From assembly GCA_964453525.1 (NCBI GenBank), contig CAYVOV010000021.1:1-64000 (forward strand): DNA of 64,000 bases, given 5' to 3'. The translations under genes were made by a program, and so were the position numbers. This document shows, piece by piece, positions 59,038-64,000 of this stretch (positions are counted from its first letter, which is position 1; each line of letters starts with the position of its first letter). The DNA comes from CAYVOV01 sp964453525 (GTDB lineage Bacteria > Chloroflexota > Dehalococcoidia > Dehalococcoidales > UBA2162). A model generated the notes under the pieces. The model saw nothing but the letters and a program-made list of their open reading frames with translations, was not told where the DNA came from and made no database searches.

Positions 59038-61166
59038 TAACAGCGCCTGCCTTGCTTGCGAATTTCATTAATATCTTGAAGTTTACTAACTACCTGGGGC
59101 ATCTGGCTAAATTGCTCAAAGGTATACTGAGCTTTACGCCGCCAGTTGGGATATTCCTTCCCGGTGCTTGGCACATTCTGAGGTTTTTTCTCCAGCCAGA
59201 GGTCTTCAAGGTTAACGAGGACTACCCGCGCCCGGCTGTCAGCCAGGAACGAAAGACAGGCTTGGAGTGCTGAGGTGGTATCCTCGCTTTTCGATTTAAG
59301 CCAGCCCTTCTGTCTTAGTAAACTGGATAGAATATTAATTACAACCTTACGGACTTTTCTCTCCTTCCGTGCTCCCTTCTCATCCAGGAGACCCAGTTCC
59401 CGGCGGTGGTCAATATCCAGTCCCTGCCAGAGGGCAGCAAAGGGGTGCATATCATGTGTATTGAGACTCGCCACTGAGTTACGGGGGACGGAAGAAAGTC
59501 CTTCCTGCTTATTCGAAATTAGTTCGTAATGCATTACGTACATTCGATAGAGGTTATGCCTGTTCATAGCCGGTCTCACATACGGAGGTACTGTTCCCAA
59601 GTCCTCTCCAACGATAATTGTCCTATAGCGCTGTGATTCAAGCGAAAGAATGGCATAAAGCTCATCTGCCCGGTATCTCAGATAGACTCCCTGCCCGGCT
59701 TCCATACCATCTGGAATACAGAAAAGTCGGTGGAGCCCCATTACATGGTCAATACGAAGGATACCGGCGTGACGGAGGTGATGGCGTAAATAGGCGATTA
59801 CATAGCGGTAACCCTGCTCCCGGATTTTTTCCGGATGCAAAGGAGTGGAATACCAGTCCTGTCCTTTTGTAAAAACAGTATCCGGCGGTGCACCAGCCGA
59901 GGTGCCCGGAATAAATGCGTCACGTTCATGCCACGTGTCATAGCCTTCAGGATGTACGGCTAACGGCAGGTCCAAGTACAGTTGAACCCCTTTTCCCTCA
60001 GCCTTTCGCGATAGCTTCTCAATCTGCTGCTTTGCCAGCCACTGCACGAACAGGTGGTAACGCATTGTTTTCTCGTCATAGTCTGTTTCTCTCAGGTCGC
60101 CGTTTTTAAGTCGTTCCGGCCAGGAGTGCCAGCGCGAATTTAATTTCTCACAGGCAGCCCGGAAACGGGAGTAATCATTAACTGCCGGATTTGCTGCGGT
60201 AAAAAGGCGGAGGTCTTCAAGACCCTGGGATTCGTTGATAAAGAAACGGCGACTCATCTCTTCCAGCACAGTACGCTTTATACCCATCTGCCTTCGGTAG
60301 TCTACCAGAGATGAATTTCGCAGCGTATCGATTTCGTTTCGCAATGACGGCGATGATAGTATTTCTTGCAATGGGGAACACTTCTTCAACTCCGGAATCC
60401 CATCAATATTCAGATAAAACTCATTCCACATTAAGCGGCTGATAGGGAGATATGGACTGATTTCATTCTCTCTATCCGTGAAAATTGCCAGCAGCGGCAG
60501 TGTAGCGACAACCCGTCCCCCCATGTCAGCTACCCAACCAGTCAATTCTTCGAGGTCGGAGAAGTCTCCGCTTCCCCAGCTTCTGTGCATCTGTAAGGCA
60601 TATAAGGGGAGGAATACTCCCCAATACCGGTCCATTACGTCTGCTGATGGACTATATGCCTTGGCGGGTGCCGAGATTATCAGGCTTTCCTCGTTTCTCC
60701 CTGGTAGTTCCAGATTTAGCCTGTGGTATCCCGGTAATAACTCCTCATTTAAGGAGAGATATTTTACGGCGTATTTCTCCCCTTCCACTTCTGCGGTTCC
60801 GGTGGCAGGTACATCGGCTATCTGCCACATGCCACTATACTCCTGGCCATTTTCCATTTTTAAGTTGTACTCCAGGGAGCTTTCAGTACTAGTGGATGGA
60901 ATCCGTATTTTTATAAGCGGTGGTTCGTTTCCCCGGACCACGTTAACCGGCTCTATCAGCCTCCGCCATAGCATATAACGGTGCTCCCGCCACGCCGACA
61001 TTACATCGCCGGGATGCGCGATGGGGACTCCGAGCGATTGCAGCATTGCCATTAAGGATTCTGTAGATGCCTGTCGACGGCGGTCATTCACGTCGTAATA
61101 GGCAGTCTGTATACCGTGAAGACGTGCCAGACGGTTAAGAAAGCGGACGCTGGATGCAGCACTCAT
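59037..61166 (-). CDS. malQ: 4-alpha-glucanotransferase (amylomaltase, GH77)
   Basis: A 709-residue GH77 protein. RSWGSGDFSDLEELTGWVAD is the entry motif. The catalytic residues lie in LRIDHVMGLHRLFCIP (Asp), IVGEDLGTVPPYV (Glu) and SLNTHDMHPF (His-Asp). An N-terminal beta-domain of about 180 residues makes it longer than bacterial amylomaltases of 500 residues, as in MalQ/DPE2-like forms. It disproportionates maltodextrins. Its start overlaps the treS-mak stop by four bases. Confidence 0.93.
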   Translation of the reverse strand: MSAASSVRFLNRLARLHGIQTAYYDVNDRRRQASTESLMAMLQSLGVPIAHPGDVMSAWREHRYMLWRRLIEPVNVVRGNEPPLIKIRIPSTSTESSLEYNLKMENGQEYSGMWQIADVPATGTAEVEGEKYAVKYLSLNEELLPGYHRLNLELPGRNEESLIISAPAKAYSPSADVMDRYWGVFLPLYALQMHRSWGSGDFSDLEELTGWVADMGGRVVATLPLLAIFTDRENEISPYLPISRLMWNEFYLNIDGIPELKKCSPLQEILSSPSLRNEIDTLRNSSLVDYRRQMGIKRTVLEEMSRRFFINESQGLEDLRLFTAANPAVNDYSRFRAACEKLNSRWHSWPERLKNGDLRETDYDEKTMRYHLFVQWLAKQQIEKLSRKAEGKGVQLYLDLPLAVHPEGYDTWHERDAFIPGTSAGAPPDTVFTKGQDWYSTPLHPEKIREQGYRYVIAYLRHHLRHAGILRIDHVMGLHRLFCIPDGMEAGQGVYLRYRADELYAILSLESQRYRTIIVGEDLGTVPPYVRPAMNRHNLYRMYVMHYELISNKQEGLSSVPRNSVASLNTHDMHPFAALWQGLDIDHRRELGLLDEKGARKERKVRKVVINILSSLLRQKGWLKSKSEDTTSALQACLSFLADSRARVVLVNLEDLWLEKKPQNVPSTGKEYPNWRRKAQYTFEQFSQMPQVVSKLQDINEIRKQGRRC

Positions 61167-64000
61167 TTTTCAGCCTTTTTCCTAGCTCTTTCTCCAGCCT
61201 TCGCAGACTGTTTCTTGGTCTTCTTATCTGCCCCGGCCGCATTCTGAGGCAACTCCTCTTCAGCCACTTCCTCTACTTCCGGCGCGTGCGTTTCATCCCC
61301 GGTCTGTAATACCTGCAATATGCCCTGAAGAGGTAGCCTCACCCAGTCCGGCCGATTGTTTAGCTCATAATTAACCTCATAGATAGCTTTGTCCAGGAGA
61401 TAAGCGTCCAGAATAGTTTTTATTCCCTCCCGACTCCGCGGCAGCACCGGCGAGTCTGCCATCAGTTCCAGATAGGATTTCAGGAACGTGGCGGAGACCC
61501 AGAGATACCAAGACTGCGCCCATTTTTCAAGTACTGGCAGGTCCTCGGGACGGAGTACTGTTGACGCCGGACCGTGAAGGGCAACATGAGTGGCGTAATG
61601 AAATGAGCGTATCATACCGGCGACATCCCGGAGAGGTGAACGTTTGATTCGGCGCTCACCCAGGCGGCGGGCTGGTTCACCTTCAAAATCAATTATAATA
61701 AAATCATCGCCAGTGTAAAGTACCTGTCCCAGGTGATAGTCACCATGGCAGCGGACTCGCATACCGGTGATTCTCCGTTTACTTATTTCTTCAATACGCT
61801 CGATGATATCATTCTCCAGACTGAGAACAGTCTGGGCATCCGCTTTTGCGTCATCAGGTAGATATCTTATATTGCGGCGCAGAAGCTGTAATATCTGGCT
61901 GGCATAACTCCTCATACTATGATAGAGAGACCGCTGGTATAGGATTGTGAAAGGCTCGGGAACGAAGTCCGGCTCATCTATAGCTGAAGCCAGTGCTAAA
62001 TGAAGCTCAGCGGTTCGCCGTCCCAAGATATTGGCCAGGGCAAGATAAGCTCCGATAGCATCCGTGGCTAGGGGAGGTATGGTTTCGTCACTGATATCAA
62101 GTAGAGAAGTTCCGTCTGGCATGGGTGCATCCACACCTGGTTTTGCCAGAATGTTTTCAAAGAAATGGCCCAGCGAATCCAGTGTATAGTTCCAGGCGTC
62201 TCCCTCATTGTGCACATAACCGTGAAGGATACCAAGTGTGACTGGTTCCTGGCGTCGGATTTTGTACTCGATAAAACCTGTGATTGGAGCCGTATTGGGA
62301 AACGGTTCCTTTTCGGTGAGAAAGCGTCCGACTTCGAGTTCAGGGCTGATTCCTTCCTCAAGGCGGCGAAACAGCTTGAACTTAAACCTGTTACCGTAGA
62401 CCAGCGAAGTGTTAGACTGTTCTCCCGGCAGTAGAGAAGATGCCAGAGCTTCTTGGGTGGGTCCGCGTAATTGGCGATAAACATTCTTGATATGGGTAGC
62501 TACCAGTTCTCCTTTTTCTCCCCTGAAACGTCGTCGCCGTTCCATGACCTTTATCAGGGCACCATGAAAATCCTGTTCAACCATAGCATCATAAATGAGC
62601 CCATTTTTTTCACCTTCTTTGCCTCTGAGGTTCAAATTTGCAATAACTGCCTGAGGGAAAGATTCAGCTATCCTAGTTGCCTCTTCGTCCACAGCAAAAG
62701 TGATAGGCAGCAGGTAAGTCTCCGGCTCGCCCTCGGAGTACTCGATTTTCAACAGGTTAAGGTAAGCTTCCCGGGTATCATACGGAATGGTAATGATATC
62801 TTCTATCTCTGCCCTGGTGGTCCGCCTTGTTTTACTGGCAAACCAGCGGCGTTGACTGACGTAGCTCAACAACGCTGCTTCGAAGGATGGCTTCCATCTC
62901 CGCTTGTACAGGTTATCCCATTCTCCTGGCGTCAGAGTTGGCATCAGGGCTTTCTCCGGTTCAGCACCTAGAACAATCTGCTCAGACTCTCTAGCTTCTA
63001 GAGAGAACCAGTAAAAGGAATACGGGCTGAGTGTTATCGGGTAAAGGGATTCGCCTATGATGGGGAACTCTGTCTGACCGAATATTTCTACAGGCACCCT
63101 TCCGTTTAACTCACTCAGATTGAGGTCGGTGTGTTGAGCCAGTCGTGAGAGGTTAGCAATCACCAGAATCATCTCATCTTCGTAACGACGGATAAAAGCA
63201 AGCACTTTACGATTTTCCGGTTGAATAAAATCCAGGCTTCCCCTGCCGAAGGCTTTGAAACGTTTTCTCGCCGCAATAAGTCGTTTCATCCACCAGAGGA
63301 GAGAGTCAGGATTATTCTGCTGGGTCTCCACATTACAGGCTTCATAATGGTACTCAGGGTCAATATTAACCGGAAGGTATAGACGCTGAGGATTGGCACG
63401 GGAGAAACCCGCATTCCGGTCGGCGCTCCACTGCATCGGGGTGCGGACTCCATCACGGTCGCCGAGGTACATATTATCTCCCATGCCAATTTCGTCTCCG
63501 TAGTAGATTATCGGTGTCCCTGGCAGGGAGAAAAGAATGCCGTTCATCAGTTCTATTTTTTTGCGGTCGTTGTTGAGAAGTGGAGCAAGGCGGCGGCGGA
63601 TGCCGAGGTTAATCCTTGCCTGGGTATCGTGGGCATATACATGATACATGTAGTCTCGCTCTTCGTCAGTAACCATCTCTAGGGTTAGTTCATCGTGATT
63701 GCGGAGGAAGAGAGCCCACTGACATATGTCCGGTATAGGAGGTGTATGCTGGAGGATATCAATGATAGGAAAGCGGTCTTCCATACGGATAGCCATAAAC
63801 ATCCGTGGCATAAGGGGAAAGTGATATGCCATATGGCACTCGTCTCCCTCACCGAAGTAAGCAATAGCATCCTCAGCCCATTGATTTGCTTCAGCCAGTA
63901 GCATTCGGTTCTGGAATTTGCTGTCCACCTTGCGACGTAGCTCCCTGATAAAATTGTGTGTCTCAGGAAGGTTTTCACAGTTTGTACCCTCCTGCTCATA
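61163..64000 (-). CDS. treS: Trehalose synthase-maltokinase fusion (5' end outside window)
   Basis: The frame continues past the window end: the last codons (YEQEGTNCENLPETHNF) are typical TreS sequence, so the true start is upstream. Visible are the TreS GH13_16 half from MLLAEANQWAEDAIAYFGEG through FLRNHDELTLEM and GTPIIYYGDEIGMGDN, then, from about 350 residues in, a maltokinase-like aminoglycoside-phosphotransferase domain with RCHGDYHLGQVLY and FIIIDFEGEP. A lysine/alanine-rich tail ends it. It interconverts trehalose and maltose and phosphorylates maltose to maltose-1-phosphate. It is the most upstream visible gene of the operon. Confidence 0.93.
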   Translation of the reverse strand, partial: YEQEGTNCENLPETHNFIRELRRKVDSKFQNRMLLAEANQWAEDAIAYFGEGDECHMAYHFPLMPRMFMAIRMEDRFPIIDILQHTPPIPDICQWALFLRNHDELTLEMVTDEERDYMYHVYAHDTQARINLGIRRRLAPLLNNDRKKIELMNGILFSLPGTPIIYYGDEIGMGDNMYLGDRDGVRTPMQWSADRNAGFSRANPQRLYLPVNIDPEYHYEACNVETQQNNPDSLLWWMKRLIAARKRFKAFGRGSLDFIQPENRKVLAFIRRYEDEMILVIANLSRLAQHTDLNLSELNGRVPVEIFGQTEFPIIGESLYPITLSPYSFYWFSLEARESEQIVLGAEPEKALMPTLTPGEWDNLYKRRWKPSFEAALLSYVSQRRWFASKTRRTTRAEIEDIITIPYDTREAYLNLLKIEYSEGEPETYLLPITFAVDEEATRIAESFPQAVIANLNLRGKEGEKNGLIYDAMVEQDFHGALIKVMERRRRFRGEKGELVATHIKNVYRQLRGPTQEALASSLLPGEQSNTSLVYGNRFKFKLFRRLEEGISPELEVGRFLTEKEPFPNTAPITGFIEYKIRRQEPVTLGILHGYVHNEGDAWNYTLDSLGHFFENILAKPGVDAPMPDGTSLLDISDETIPPLATDAIGAYLALANILGRRTAELHLALASAIDEPDFVPEPFTILYQRSLYHSMRSYASQILQLLRRNIRYLPDDAKADAQTVLSLENDIIERIEEISKRRITGMRVRCHGDYHLGQVLYTGDDFIIIDFEGEPARRLGERRIKRSPLRDVAGMIRSFHYATHVALHGPASTVLRPEDLPVLEKWAQSWYLWVSATFLKSYLELMADSPVLPRSREGIKTILDAYLLDKAIYEVNYELNNRPDWVRLPLQGILQVLQTGDETHAPEVEEVAEEELPQNAAGADKKTKKQSAKAGERARKKAEK

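Overview
The window looks like the chromosome of an anaerobic bacterium, most plausibly a member of the Chloroflexota (Dehalococcoidia-like). The evidence is the gene mix: an AOR-type tungstoenzyme, a molybdopterin transhydroxylase-like pair, an ETF-linked FAD oxidase, URO-D/MtaA-like proteins, an archaeal/Thermotoga-type glucan phosphorylase and a GH57-rich glycogen cluster. There are no rRNA genes and no convincing ordinary tRNA, so the taxonomy is inference only.

Layout. 0-8.5 kb: a URO-D family protein, a lipoprotein substrate-binding protein behind an unusual leader (strong promoter, intrinsic-terminator-like hairpin, five-codon mini-ORF), a two-subunit CoA-transferase, and divergently an etfB-etfA-FAD oxidase operon. 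8.5-19.4 kb: a membrane-anchored endonuclease/exonuclease/phosphatase protein, a diacylglycerol-kinase family protein, a pair resembling pyrogallol-phloroglucinol transhydroxylase, a bicupin and an ADP-ribosylglycohydrolase. 19.4-24.8 kb: aldehyde:ferredoxin oxidoreductase with its polyferredoxin, an SDR and an old-yellow-enzyme/FAD reductase. 24.9-32.7 kb: a large structured tRNA-like RNA element, a CBS protein, a HEAT protein, an APC permease, a P-type ATPase and an MDR dehydrogenase. 32.8-37.8 kb: an A+T-richer accessory island with three detached RHS tips carrying unrelated C-terminal domains, candidate immunity genes, a seven-repeat propeller lipoprotein broken by one amber codon, and an IS1182-like transposase remnant. 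37.8-45 kb: MmgE/PrpD, a small alpha/beta-barrel protein, an M20 peptidase, an Ala/Glu-rich helical protein and a type-B carboxylesterase. 45.4-64 kb: a glycogen/trehalose region, with glucan phosphorylase on + and a tightly coupled minus-strand operon (treS-maltokinase, malQ, glgB, treZ, GH57, treY) followed by an ion channel and an MFS protein.

How the genes work together. The right third is a coherent alpha-glucan system: branching (GlgB), disproportionation (MalQ), phosphorolysis (GlgP), trehalose release from glucan ends (TreY/TreZ), and trehalose-maltose-maltose-1-phosphate interconversion (TreS-Mak). The left third is anaerobic acid and aromatic-type oxidation: CoA transfer, ETF-coupled 2-hydroxyacid oxidation, tungsten and molybdenum oxidoreductases and an SDR.

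Dispersed through the intergenic gaps is a family of about six related non-autonomous elements (MITE-like, about 240 bp when complete, with two internal hairpins). One copy has an 8-bp target duplication and one is an internal deletion derivative. A separate 44-bp-period REP-type block lies at 8.45-8.62 kb.
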